Notes under the pieces: generated by a model
What the model saw: the letters and a program-made list of their open reading frames with translations, nothing else
What the model was told of the DNA's origin: nothing
The model's database searches: none
DNA from: an uncultured Treponema sp.
GTDB taxonomy: Bacteria; Spirochaetota; Spirochaetia; Treponematales; Treponemataceae
Length of the DNA stretch: 39,659 nucleotides
Direction of reading: 5' to 3'
Assembly: GCA_937885235.1 (NCBI GenBank)
Contig: CAKZZK010000019.1
Location: 1-39,659, forward strand
Shown: one piece after another, positions 24,387 to 33,612 of the stretch
Layout: the number at the start of each line of letters is the position of its first letter
How positions within the stretch are numbered: position 1 is the first letter of the stretch
Program-made: the position numbers and the translations under genes

Positions 24387-25817
24387 TCAGTTCTTGCTCA
24401 CACCGTTTTCAGGCTTCAAGCTCCATTCGGCAAGCCGATATTCAAAAATCATGGGGCTGTTCATGCCAAGCACCTTGGTATAGTTCTCCATGGCAAATTC
24501 CTTGCCGCCGAACATATCGTAGTAAAGCCCGAGGTAGAAATACATCTTGCCCTTCTTGTTACCGTTGTCAAGGGCGGCAATCTTCTGGGGCAGGGGCATT
24601 TCGCCCGCCTGATCGTGCCAGACGCGCAGCATGGCATACTCTATGGAGCTCCTGTCCATTTTGCGCAGGATTTTATCGCTGAACTTCTTCGCTTCCAGCT
24701 TATTTCCTTCCATATAATAGCAATAAGTTATCATGAGCGGGTAAGAAATATTCTGTCCCTTGTCAAACTCATAGCATTTCTGGAATGCCGCGCGGGCACG
24801 CGCCCACTGCTTTTCGTGCAGGGCTAGCACACCGATGCTTTCATAGGCATAGTAATAATCGGGGTTGCACTTAATGACATTCAGATAATCTTCAAGCGCC
24901 TTGCTCACCATATCCTGTTCGTCATAGAGCCCGCCGCGATAGGCATAGGCAAGGAAGTACGAAGGCTGCATGCCGATTGCCTTGGTCCACTCCCGCTCTG
25001 CCGCGTCGAAGTGCCCCAGCTTGCATTCATACATACCGTAGTCGAGCACGTAATTGTAGTTTTCGCCGTCATATTTTATTGCCTGCTGCACATAGTCGCT
25101 CGCAATCTTGTACTGGCTGTTTGCAGATGCCAGCTTTGCAAGGTAGGCATAGGCGGGCGCGTAGGTGGGATTTTTTTCAAGAATCTTCTTGAAGGAAGCC
25201 TCTGCCTCCTTGTCCATGGAAGGATTTTTGCTGCCGAGGAAGTAGTCAGACTGTCCAAGCCCGAAGAGGGCATCTTCGTTCTCAGGCTCACGCACGAGCG
25301 CTCGCTGATAGTACTGGCGGGCAAGGCTGTAGTTCTTCTTGTCAAAAGCGCTCTCCGCAAGGCCTATGTTCGCGCGGACGTTGTACTGGTCTTTTGCAAG
25401 CAGGGTCTTGAGCTGCTTTGTCTGCTCCGTCGTGTTTCCCTGCAGGCGGGCAATGTAGGCAAGCAGCTCTACGACATCCTCGTTGCCCGGCTCCCGCTTG
25501 TCCAAATCCTCGCAGATTGCCTTTGCTTCCGCAAGCTTGTTGCTGCTCACCAAGAGGGACGCCTTTAAAAGGCACAAATCCGTATCCGTCGCATAATCGG
25601 CGGGAACTTCGTCATAGAGACTGAGGGCATCAGCGACGCTTCCCGACTGCAGGACCTGCTGCAGCCTGCGCACAAAATCAGCCTTGGAAAAAGCGGCTGA
25701 AAGCTGCGCTTCCGAAGTAGCTGGAGCACGCTCCCTGATATAATCCGCCCAGACTGCCGAGCCGGAAAGGCTTATCGCCACCATTACAGATGCAATGTAT
25801 TTTTCAAATCGTTTCAT
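24387..25817 (-). CDS. Periplasmic TPR-repeat protein
   Basis: The protein has 476 residues from ATG 25817. A signal peptide runs to about residue 24 (IASVMVAISLSGSAVWA). After it are roughly ten tetratricopeptide repeats, for example NVRANIGLAESAFDKKNYSL and PENEDALFGLGQSDYFLGSK. The repeats probably act as a scaffold in the periplasm. A longer reading to 25859 is possible but adds a basic stretch before the signal peptide. It lies 74 bases after the GatB-like fusion gene and one base before TraB. Confidence 0.85.
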   Translation of the reverse strand: MKRFEKYIASVMVAISLSGSAVWADYIRERAPATSEAQLSAAFSKADFVRRLQQVLQSGSVADALSLYDEVPADYATDTDLCLLKASLLVSSNKLAEAKAICEDLDKREPGNEDVVELLAYIARLQGNTTEQTKQLKTLLAKDQYNVRANIGLAESAFDKKNYSLARQYYQRALVREPENEDALFGLGQSDYFLGSKNPSMDKEAEASFKKILEKNPTYAPAYAYLAKLASANSQYKIASDYVQQAIKYDGENYNYVLDYGMYECKLGHFDAAEREWTKAIGMQPSYFLAYAYRGGLYDEQDMVSKALEDYLNVIKCNPDYYYAYESIGVLALHEKQWARARAAFQKCYEFDKGQNISYPLMITYCYYMEGNKLEAKKFSDKILRKMDRSSIEYAMLRVWHDQAGEMPLPQKIAALDNGNKKGKMYFYLGLYYDMFGGKEFAMENYTKVLGMNSPMIFEYRLAEWSLKPENGVSKN

Positions 25818-25891
25818 ACTACCCCACTTCTGTGATTTTCGGAACTTTACCGTTACCATTCAACTAAGTAAACAACGTTTCCCCGAAAAAA

Positions 25892-28360
25892 TTACGCGCC
25901 AAAGTCCAATTCCGGCGCTATTTCCATCAATTCCGCAAGCTCCTGCCGCGTGTCTGCGATGAGGCTTGCGGCAAAGTACAGCGCAACCACGGACTCCGTT
26001 GTGAGCGCTCCCATGGGCACGGCACCCTCGCGCCAGACATCCGCGCTTGTAGCGTAATCGGAAAAATCAACCACGCTTTCCTGCTGGGAACAGCAGAAAA
26101 AGCTCATCCCGTTCCGCCGCCCCTTAAGCAGGAGGGGCTTTAAGGAATAGTCGCTGTTCCGCATATTGCCCGTGCCCGACGCATAGAGCTCCAGAATGAC
26201 GGTCCTGACGGAAGACGAGGCATCAAGCAGACGCTCCCAGCCCGTCATGGGCAGTCCCGGATACTGGCGGACGACGGCGAGCTTGCGCGCGGCGTCATGC
26301 AAGAGGCAGGCAAGCACCTCCCCCTCCGGCTGCGGAACGGAGAGGAACTGCTGGCTCAGCGTGCCGTCAAAGGCATAGAGGGGGCAAGGCATATTCCAGT
26401 TGGCAAAGCGCAGTGCCACGCGCTTTCCCCCTTCCCTGCCGGAGCTCAGGTATTTCAGATTGAGCGCGGAATACACATTGCCGCAGTAAGCCACGTAGAC
26501 GCCGTTTTTCTTTTCCCGCGCAAGCCTGACGGCAAGGTTCACGTTTTCCTTAGCCTCGTTTCCCTCTGCGTCAGACGGCAGGGAGGAAGAGGTCGTCAGC
26601 ACCACGGGCACCGGAGATGCAGAAAAGAGCCAGAACAGCAGGGCGGCTGTATATGGCAGGGTGTCTGCCCCGTGGGTCACTACGATGCCGTTAGCTGTTC
26701 CCCCGTCAAGGCGGCTCTTTATCTCGGCGATAAGGCGCGCCCAGTCGCCGGGCTCAGCCTCCTCGCTGAGCCGGGAGGACACATCTACCAGCTGTACGGG
26801 AAAGCTGCCGTTGTCATCGTCGAGCAGGCTGCGGAGGGATTCCGCCGTTCCCGCAACCACCGTGCCGTCCGCAGCCTTCCTCGCGCTGATTGCCCCGCCC
26901 ATCGTGAGCACAAAGACTATGCTTATGCGGAGCTTATCCTTAATGAGGGCTTTAACCACCTGCGGCTGAGCCCTGCCGCCGGAAGAACGCATCACACAGC
27001 CGGTGAGGTATTCCAGCGGCGCCATGTCGCCCTGCCGTAACGCCGCCACGCTCGGCTCCTGCTCCTTGAGCACGGCATCGACAAAGGGCTCCAGCTCCCC
27101 CTTTGTGGACAGGAGCGAGAGGAAATGGCTCTTGATGTACTCGGCGACATCGCCCCCTTCATCGAAGATTGCCTGCATGAGCTGCTTTGCCATGCCGCTG
27201 TGTATCTTGCCTTCGGCAAGCGACTGCATGATGGCGGCAAATTTATCCGCCGTCAGCCGGCAGAGGCGGATAGAACGGCCGCTCTGGTTCAAGAGCTTCA
27301 TAAGCTCTCCCGCCATCCAGTGCGCGGCAAGCATGGGCGGAGCGCCGCAGGACACAGCCTTTTCAAAATAGTCTGCGCGGTCCTTTTCCGCGCACAAAAA
27401 GAGCGAGCGCAGGCGGGACATACCGTACAGACGGCGGAAGCGTTCGCGGCGCACGACGGGAAGCTCCAAGGCTTCTTCCTCGCCAAAGGCTCCAGGAGCA
27501 AAGCTCACCGTCAGTCCCTGCCCGACCGCTTCAAGATGGCAGGTCTGCCCGCTCCGCAGCTGCCATGGCTCCGTAGCGTTGCGCTCCTCGTTCCAGAGCC
27601 TGCTTTCCTCTGCAACCTCCGCGCCCGCGGCAAGGACTGCTTCCTGCCGGGAAAGCTCGCTGTTGATAGCCTTGCGCACAAAATTGAAGGAATTGAGGTT
27701 CCGCAGTTTGACGGGATGCAGGTGGTTTTCCCCCTCCTTCTCCGTGTCAGAAAGCATCACGTAGGCGTTGCAGCGCACAGAGGCAGCACCCGCTTCGCCC
27801 CCCGCAATCTTCAAGTAGGTGAGCAGCGTGTAAAGCTCTTGCAGAAAAAGCTCTGACTCCTCGCCGAGTTCAAAGCCTGTGCCCGTGCGCAAGCGCATGA
27901 GCGGACAGCCCGCATAGGTCCAGTCCATGCGCGCCTTCCTGCCCCCCGTGCGGGTAAGCCTGCCGAGGTCTTCCTCTATGCGGATTTCCTCTATAGCGAT
28001 GCGCTTGGGCTTCTGGTGGAACATAATGTCAAGCGCGCCGCCTTCCGCCACCTTTACCGAAAAACCGGTGAAATGGCGGTCGTCAGGCGGCTCCTGAATT
28101 TTTGCGTTCAGATGCTCCAGCACAGCGGACGGGTGCAGGCTAGCACCGACAGCCCTCGAAAAGGCGGCGACCTTCCGCAGCACCGCAGGCTGTACGGAAA
28201 CCTCTCCGTTCACCTGCAGGGGGGCATTATTCCTCGCAAGGAATTCCTCTTTTGCCGAATTGATATCCTTCTTCTGCCGTTCATCCTCAGACACGGTAAA
28301 GACTCCCGGAACGGCGGACAGGAGCACGCGGACTTCAAGATATATGCAGGACTGGTACAT
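25892..28360 (-). CDS. GatB-like/asparaginase-like fusion protein, catalytic residues degenerate
   Basis: The protein has 822 residues. Residues 1-300 resemble GatB (LEVRVLL at 8-14; VAEGGALDI; IRIEEDLGRL; LRNLNSFNFVRKAINSEL at about 219-236). Residues 310-478 are the GatB/YqeY tail (YGMSRLRSLFLCAEKDRADY, GGDVAEYI, VVKALIKDKL). Residues 479-822 are asparaginase/GatD-like: LTMGGAIS at 485-492, HGADT at 563-567 and VVLTTSSSLPSDAEGN. In asparaginases these would read TGGTI and HGTDT; the first nucleophile Thr is Met487 and the second Thr is Ala565. The GatB part lacks LEVHVQL (LEVRVLL) and zinc-binding CxxC pairs. It may be a tRNA-binding or regulatory protein, or inactive. Archaeal GatD and GatE are the nearest arrangement I know. 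Confidence 0.75.
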   Translation of the reverse strand: MYQSCIYLEVRVLLSAVPGVFTVSEDERQKKDINSAKEEFLARNNAPLQVNGEVSVQPAVLRKVAAFSRAVGASLHPSAVLEHLNAKIQEPPDDRHFTGFSVKVAEGGALDIMFHQKPKRIAIEEIRIEEDLGRLTRTGGRKARMDWTYAGCPLMRLRTGTGFELGEESELFLQELYTLLTYLKIAGGEAGAASVRCNAYVMLSDTEKEGENHLHPVKLRNLNSFNFVRKAINSELSRQEAVLAAGAEVAEESRLWNEERNATEPWQLRSGQTCHLEAVGQGLTVSFAPGAFGEEEALELPVVRRERFRRLYGMSRLRSLFLCAEKDRADYFEKAVSCGAPPMLAAHWMAGELMKLLNQSGRSIRLCRLTADKFAAIMQSLAEGKIHSGMAKQLMQAIFDEGGDVAEYIKSHFLSLLSTKGELEPFVDAVLKEQEPSVAALRQGDMAPLEYLTGCVMRSSGGRAQPQVVKALIKDKLRISIVFVLTMGGAISARKAADGTVVAGTAESLRSLLDDDNGSFPVQLVDVSSRLSEEAEPGDWARLIAEIKSRLDGGTANGIVVTHGADTLPYTAALLFWLFSASPVPVVLTTSSSLPSDAEGNEAKENVNLAVRLAREKKNGVYVAYCGNVYSALNLKYLSSGREGGKRVALRFANWNMPCPLYAFDGTLSQQFLSVPQPEGEVLACLLHDAARKLAVVRQYPGLPMTGWERLLDASSSVRTVILELYASGTGNMRNSDYSLKPLLLKGRRNGMSFFCCSQQESVVDFSDYATSADVWREGAVPMGALTTESVVALYFAASLIADTRQELAELMEIAPELDFGA

Positions 28361-28425
28361 GATTCATCAAACCTACTTATAACAATAAAATTATTAAGGA
28401 AATTATACCGTTTTTGCAAAAGCTA

Positions 28426-28434
28426 TGATATAAT
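28426..28434 (+). promoter_or_regulatory. Extended -10 promoter for the glycosidase-ppx-ppk operon
   Basis: TGATATAAT (TG-n-TATAAT), a perfect extended -10, 59 bases before the GTG start at 28494. No good -35 is visible, which extended -10 promoters tolerate. Confidence 0.5.
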
Positions 28435-28493
28435 TGAAGAATAATCAGGTGACTTTTTATTGGAAAAAAGTTGCATGTATTGCAGGAGCAAGC

Positions 28494-29924
28494 GTGAACA
28501 AGCATGACTTTCCCAAAATCCATTTTTATGATCAGGATTTTGTAGATATTTACAACAAGACATGGAACTGGCTGTCTGATTATTGGATCAATGCTGCCAC
28601 GGAGGACATATCGTCTGACGGTCTCTTCATCTTTCCCGTCGATGGGAAATATATCCTCGACCAATCAGAATCGATATTCTCTTCCTTCTTTCTCGTCTAT
28701 TCGAACCGCAATTATCCGGCAAATAAAAATATCGACTACTTCTATGCACGGCAGGAGCCTAACGGTGCCATCCGCTGGAAATATGATGCCGCCACAAACC
28801 GCCCCCTTCTCGATGAGTCAAATCCGGAAGGAATCGGGCTGCCCCTCTTTGCCTGGGCTGAATACAACCTCTACCACAAGGGCGCAAACAAGCGGCGCAT
28901 CAAGGACGTTATGCCTGTGCTCCGCAAGTATATGGAATGGATTGAGAGCACGTTCAAGCGGCAGAACGGCTTGTATGCGGTGCCGCACACAAGTTCCACC
29001 ATGTTCAACTCGCCGCGGGGAGGCACTTACTATCCCATAGACTTCAACAGCTGCATGGCCATCAACGCGGCGCATATGTCCGCGCTGGGAGACATCCTCA
29101 ACGACAAGGACCTGAGCTTCCAGTACCGAAAGCTCTATTTCAGCCTGAAGACCCGCATCAACAGCCTCATGTGGGATGCCGACACGTGCTTTTACCATGA
29201 CCTTGATGAAAACGAGCAGAAGCTGCCCCACAAGACCATTGCGGGCTTTTGGCCGCTGCTCGCAGAGCTGCCCAATGCGGACCGCGCGGAAGAGCTCATC
29301 GCCCATCTGAACAATCCGAAGACGTTCGGCTCTGACCACCCCTTCCCCACGCTGAGCATGGACCACGAGGCTTTCAGCGAAAACGGCGAAGGCTTCTGCG
29401 GCTCCGTCTTTCCCACCTTTGACTTTATGGTCATCAAGGGGCTGGAAAAATACCAGCACTACGACTTTGCGCGGGAATGCGCCATCCGCCACCTCTACTA
29501 CATTCTGGAGGGCTTAAGCCCTGTGGACAGCTCCAAGAAGGGGGAACTCTACGAGGCATACCTGCCCACAAAGGAAGGCCCCGCAGTCCTCAGTGGCTGT
29601 CCAGACTTCCCCAGAAAGCGCTTCCTGCACTTTTTGGGGCTGTCCACCATCGCGCTCATGATAGAGAATGTCATAGGGCTGAGCATCAGCCTGCCGCGCA
29701 AGACAGTCGACTGGGTTATCCCGAACCTTGAAATCATGGGCATAGAGAAGCTTTCGCTCAAGCGGAACCTCATCACCATACTGAGCAACAAGAGCAGCCG
29801 CGGCTGGGAAATCCAGATGGAAAGCGAAAAGCTGTACTACTTTACCATCAACATCCTGAACCAGAAGAAAAAGACGCTGCCCATTCCCTCGGGCAAGTGT
29901 TCCATGCTCATCGACAAGCTCTGA
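28494..29924 (+). CDS. (alpha/alpha)6-barrel glycosidase, GH63/MGH1-like
   Basis: The protein has 476 residues from GTG 28494, which lies 5 bases after AGGAG; a longer open frame reaches 28434 but lacks such a site and overlaps the promoter. It begins FPKIHFYDQDFVDIYNKTWN. Stretches typical of GH63 and trehalase-like (alpha/alpha)6 proteins are YAVPHTSSTMFNSPRGG, YPIDFNSCMAINAAHMSAL, KLYFSLKTRINSLMWD and HKTIAGFWPLLAELP. Which acidic residues are catalytic is unclear. There is no signal peptide, so it is cytoplasmic. It may hydrolyse glycerate- or glucosyl-compatible solutes or other alpha-glycosides. It lies 17 bases before the ppx-like gene, as if in one transcript with ppx and ppk. Confidence 0.75.
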   Translation: MNKHDFPKIHFYDQDFVDIYNKTWNWLSDYWINAATEDISSDGLFIFPVDGKYILDQSESIFSSFFLVYSNRNYPANKNIDYFYARQEPNGAIRWKYDAATNRPLLDESNPEGIGLPLFAWAEYNLYHKGANKRRIKDVMPVLRKYMEWIESTFKRQNGLYAVPHTSSTMFNSPRGGTYYPIDFNSCMAINAAHMSALGDILNDKDLSFQYRKLYFSLKTRINSLMWDADTCFYHDLDENEQKLPHKTIAGFWPLLAELPNADRAEELIAHLNNPKTFGSDHPFPTLSMDHEAFSENGEGFCGSVFPTFDFMVIKGLEKYQHYDFARECAIRHLYYILEGLSPVDSSKKGELYEAYLPTKEGPAVLSGCPDFPRKRFLHFLGLSTIALMIENVIGLSISLPRKTVDWVIPNLEIMGIEKLSLKRNLITILSNKSSRGWEIQMESEKLYYFTINILNQKKKTLPIPSGKCSMLIDKL

Positions 29925-29941
29925 GCGCAGACTTACAAGCT

Positions 29942-31471
29942 ATGCAGTCTCCTCAGGCGGTCATCGAAATCGGCTCCACAGGCATACGCCTGCTGGTTGC
30001 CGAAATTACCAAAGATAAAAAGCGAAACATACTCGACAGGAGTGAACTGCCCATCAATCTGGGGCGGGATGTCTTCACCACGGGCATAATCAGCAGGAAC
30101 ACGCTGATTGCCGCCCAGCGCATTCTGAACCGCTTTGGCGAACAGCTGGCAGGCTACGGCATAAGCCGCGAAGACACCACCGTGCTCGGCACAAGCGCGG
30201 TGCGGGAGGCGCTGAACCGAGACCCCTTCGTTGACCGCATCAAGATAACCACAGGCTTCACCGTGCGCGTCATCAACGGCATAGACGAAAACCGCCTGAT
30301 GTACATAGCCGTTACGGACTGCTTCAAAGACGAAAGCGAGCGCATGAAGCAGAGCAATTCCATCATTCTGGAGATTGCGGGCGGCACCACAGAGATGATG
30401 CTGATGGAGAAGGGCAAGATTGTGGGTGCGCACAGCATGAGGCTTGGCACCGTCATCATCGAGCAGCAGATTCGCGCCAGGGCGGGCAAGCTTGACGACG
30501 CGCACCGCATCATCGAAGAGTTCCTCCGCAACACAAAGAAGGCGCTAAGCACAGAGACAAACCTTGACAAAGTACAGCAGTTCATCGCGCTCGGCGGGGA
30601 TATGAAGCGGGCTTCCCTCGCCGTGGGGCACTTCATCTCCACCTTCCTCTGGGAAATAAAGCGCGCTGATTTTGAGAAATTCGTAGACGAAATACAGGGC
30701 TACACCGAGGAAGAATGCGTGGCTCGCTTTAAGCTCAGTTACAGCGAGGCAAAGACCTTCCAGATTTCCCTGCTTGCCTACCGGCTCTTTGTGAAGCTCA
30801 CCAACGCGAAGTCAATCATCGTACCAGAAACGACAATCCGCGAGGGTCTGCTCATCAGCCAGATGAGGGAGCCGAAGAAATCCATCCTGTCTGGCTTTTC
30901 CGAACAGATCATCGCGAGCGCCACCACCCTGCTCCGCAAATATCAGGGGGACGAAAACCACGCGCAGTACGTGCGGGAAACAAGCCTCAGGCTCTACGAT
31001 GCCATGGAAAAGGAGCTGGGACTGCCCGAGCGCGCCAGTATGCTGCTTGAAGTGAGCGCCATCCTGCACGATATAGGTATGTTCATCCGCGCCGAAGACC
31101 ACAACATCCACTCAAAGTACATCATCATGCACAGCGAGATTTTCGGGCTGAGCCTTGACGAGGTGTCGCTCATCGCCCAGATTGCCGCCTACCACAAGGG
31201 GGGCAGGATGCCGCAGAACGATCCCGAAATAAAGCTTCTGCCGCGCGAAAGCAGGCTGACAATACTCAAGCTGAGCGCCATCCTGCGCGTTGCCGACGCG
31301 CTTGACAGGAGCCACAAGCAGCAGCTGGGCAATTTCAACATCAGCTTTGCAAAGGACAGCATCACCATACGCATCAAAGACCACCACAGCCTGAGCCTTG
31401 AAAAACTCGCTATGAAGGAAAAAGGCGACCTGTTTGAAAACGTCTTTGGCTATACCATCGTCATCGTATAA
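29942..31471 (+). CDS. ppx: Exopolyphosphatase/pppGpp phosphohydrolase (Ppx/GppA) with HD domain
   Basis: The protein has 509 residues from ATG 29942. Actin-like ATPase motifs: IEIGSTGIRLLVAEI at the start, TSAVREALNRDPF, and EIAGGTTEMMLMEKGKI. The C-terminal domain from about 340 is an HD phosphohydrolase-like helical domain (SAILHDIGMF, IIMHSEIFG, IAAYHKGG). This order is that of E. coli Ppx/GppA. It cleaves terminal phosphate from polyphosphate or pppGpp, and cannot be assigned to one. It is immediately upstream of ppk, the classic pair. No Shine-Dalgarno precedes its start, so it may depend on reinitiation after the glycosidase 17 bases away. Confidence 0.88.
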   Translation: MQSPQAVIEIGSTGIRLLVAEITKDKKRNILDRSELPINLGRDVFTTGIISRNTLIAAQRILNRFGEQLAGYGISREDTTVLGTSAVREALNRDPFVDRIKITTGFTVRVINGIDENRLMYIAVTDCFKDESERMKQSNSIILEIAGGTTEMMLMEKGKIVGAHSMRLGTVIIEQQIRARAGKLDDAHRIIEEFLRNTKKALSTETNLDKVQQFIALGGDMKRASLAVGHFISTFLWEIKRADFEKFVDEIQGYTEEECVARFKLSYSEAKTFQISLLAYRLFVKLTNAKSIIVPETTIREGLLISQMREPKKSILSGFSEQIIASATTLLRKYQGDENHAQYVRETSLRLYDAMEKELGLPERASMLLEVSAILHDIGMFIRAEDHNIHSKYIIMHSEIFGLSLDEVSLIAQIAAYHKGGRMPQNDPEIKLLPRESRLTILKLSAILRVADALDRSHKQQLGNFNISFAKDSITIRIKDHHSLSLEKLAMKEKGDLFENVFGYTIVIV

Positions 31472-31489
31472 AGGGGGAAGGAATCGTTT

Positions 31490-33589
31490 ATGGCAGACAG
31501 ATTTTTCAACAGGGAGCTAAGCTGGATAGAGTTCAATGCCCGCGTGCTGCATGAGGCGTGCCGCAAAGACCTGCCGCTCATGGAACGGCTTAAGTTTCTC
31601 GGCATAGTTTCCAGCAACTTTGACGAATTCTTTCAGGTGCGCGTGGCATCCATAAAACGCGCCGTCCTCAGGGAACAGGTACCGTCCACCCTGCTCAAAA
31701 AAATTTCCCAGCGCTGCCACGAGCTCACCGAAATGCAGTACAACACGCTGATGAATGACGTGCTTCCCGCGCTCACGCAGAAGGGCATCTGCTACGTGGG
31801 GGCGGAAAACTACACCGCAAATCAGAAGTCGCACACCGAAAGCCTCTTCCGCAGCGAGATATTCCCCGTGCTCACTCCCCTGCGCACCGATGCAAGCGAA
31901 TTTCCCCACATCGGCAATATGCGCCTCCATGCAGCATTCCTCCTGGAGCCCCTGCCCGGCGTGCACATACAGCAGAACCCGCTTATGGCAAAAGCGGGGG
32001 AAGACCAGATAGCCCTCGTGCCGCTTCCCCCAAGCATTCCCCGCATCGTCTGGCTCCCCGGCAGCGGGGCAAGCAAGTACTTTACCGTGCTTGACGACAT
32101 CATCCCTCTCTACGGCAGGGAGCTTTTCCCCGGTTACGCCGTCAAGGAGACAATGCTCTTCCAGATTGCCCGCGATGCAGATTTCGGCGTTGACGAGGAA
32201 GCAGGGGACAAGTTCATAGAGGCGATGGAAGAGGTGCTCGTCAAAAGGCAGTCATCTTTCGCCGTGCGCATGGTCTGCAACACGAGCAGCCCCACCTTGC
32301 TCAGTCGCCTCAAGGACAAGCTTCGCCTTTCCGCCGACGACATCTACCGCGTGAACGGGCTGATTGACCCCAGCACGCTGATGGAGCTGGCTTCCATGGA
32401 AGAGGCACAGGCATATCTGTACCCGGAATGGAAGAACTTCTATCCTGCGGACCTGCCGGAGGAAGGCAGTTACTGGAACACGCTCAGGCAGAAGGACGTG
32501 CTGCTCAACGTTCCCTACGAAAGCTATGAGCCTGTCGTCAAATTCATCCGCGATGCCGCACGGGACGAGCAGGTGCTCGCCATCAAGATGACGCTTTACC
32601 GCACGGGCAGCAAAAGCCCCATCATTCAGGCGCTCAAAGAGGCTGCGCAGAACGGCAAGCAGGTGACGGTATTCGTGGAACTCAAGGCGCGTTTTGACGA
32701 ACAGCGCAATATCTCCGGTTCTGAGGAACTGGAAAACGCAGGCGTTATCGTCATCAGGGGGGTGATGAACTTCAAGGTCCACGCAAAGATCTGCCTTGTC
32801 ATACGGCGGGAAAGCGACGGCATCAGGCGCTACCTGCACATCAGCACGGGCAACTACAATCCCAAGACGGCAAAGCTCTATCAGGACTTTTCCCTCTTTA
32901 CCTCTAATCCTGAGCTCGCGGGCGACGCGACCATGTTCTTCAACGTCATCTCCGGCTACAGCACGCTGTTACCCATGCACTCCCTTTTCATGGCGCCGGT
33001 CACGCTCAAATCACGGCTTCTGGAACTGATTGACCGCGAGATACAGCTGCACAGCGCGGAAAACCCGGGACTGATTGTGGCAAAGATGAACAGCCTCTGC
33101 CATCCAGAGATAGTGGAAGCGCTCTACCGCGCCTCCCATGCGGGGGTAAAAATCATGCTCAACATCCGTGGCATCTGCACGCTCATACCGGGCAAAAAGC
33201 GGCTCAGCGAAAGCATCACGGTGCTGAGCGTCATAGACCGCTATCTGGAACACAGCCGCATCTTCTACTTCCGCAACGGCGGTTCCGAAGAGCTGTATCT
33301 AAGCAGCGCGGACTGGATGGAGCGGAACCTCGACAGGCGCATAGAACTCATGTTCCCCGTCACCGATGCGGCTGCGTTCAAAATAGTCAAGGAAACGCTC
33401 TTCCTCTACTTTCAGGACAACACGCACAGCCACACGCTCCAAAGCAACGGCATCTGGACCGCAAACAGCCCCGCCGAAAAAGAGCAGGCAGTGCGCGTGC
33501 AGGAGGCGCTCTACAAGAAGTACAAGAAGCGCAGCGAGGCAAAGAAATCAGAGCCCGCCACGGAATTCATCATACGGAGGAAAAATTAA
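31490..33589 (+). CDS. ppk1: Polyphosphate kinase 1
   Basis: The protein has 699 residues, the usual length. N-terminal RFFNRELSWIEFNARVLHEA and SSNFDEFFQVRV are family signatures. His431 in NFKVHAKICLVIRR matches the autophosphorylated His, and YLHISTGNYNPKTAKLYQDF contains the second conserved His region. ALYRASHAGVKIMLNIRGIC is in the C2 domain. The enzyme makes polyphosphate from ATP reversibly. GGGGGAAGG precedes the ATG by 9 bases. It follows ppx by 18 bases. Confidence 0.95.
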   Translation: MADRFFNRELSWIEFNARVLHEACRKDLPLMERLKFLGIVSSNFDEFFQVRVASIKRAVLREQVPSTLLKKISQRCHELTEMQYNTLMNDVLPALTQKGICYVGAENYTANQKSHTESLFRSEIFPVLTPLRTDASEFPHIGNMRLHAAFLLEPLPGVHIQQNPLMAKAGEDQIALVPLPPSIPRIVWLPGSGASKYFTVLDDIIPLYGRELFPGYAVKETMLFQIARDADFGVDEEAGDKFIEAMEEVLVKRQSSFAVRMVCNTSSPTLLSRLKDKLRLSADDIYRVNGLIDPSTLMELASMEEAQAYLYPEWKNFYPADLPEEGSYWNTLRQKDVLLNVPYESYEPVVKFIRDAARDEQVLAIKMTLYRTGSKSPIIQALKEAAQNGKQVTVFVELKARFDEQRNISGSEELENAGVIVIRGVMNFKVHAKICLVIRRESDGIRRYLHISTGNYNPKTAKLYQDFSLFTSNPELAGDATMFFNVISGYSTLLPMHSLFMAPVTLKSRLLELIDREIQLHSAENPGLIVAKMNSLCHPEIVEALYRASHAGVKIMLNIRGICTLIPGKKRLSESITVLSVIDRYLEHSRIFYFRNGGSEELYLSSADWMERNLDRRIELMFPVTDAAAFKIVKETLFLYFQDNTHSHTLQSNGIWTANSPAEKEQAVRVQEALYKKYKKRSEAKKSEPATEFIIRRKN

Positions 33590-33612
33590 GGCTTTTTTGA
33601 CCGGCCCGTTTA

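Noticed and set aside
28434..28493. Longer N-terminus of the GH63-like protein from TTG 28434
   Set aside because: It would begin on the last base of the promoter -10 box and has no ribosome-binding site; GTG 28494 has AGGAG 5 bases upstream.
29897..29941. Upstream ATG of ppx inside the glycosidase gene
   Set aside because: The added residues are not part of the Ppx domain; ATG 29942 starts directly before IEIGSTG.
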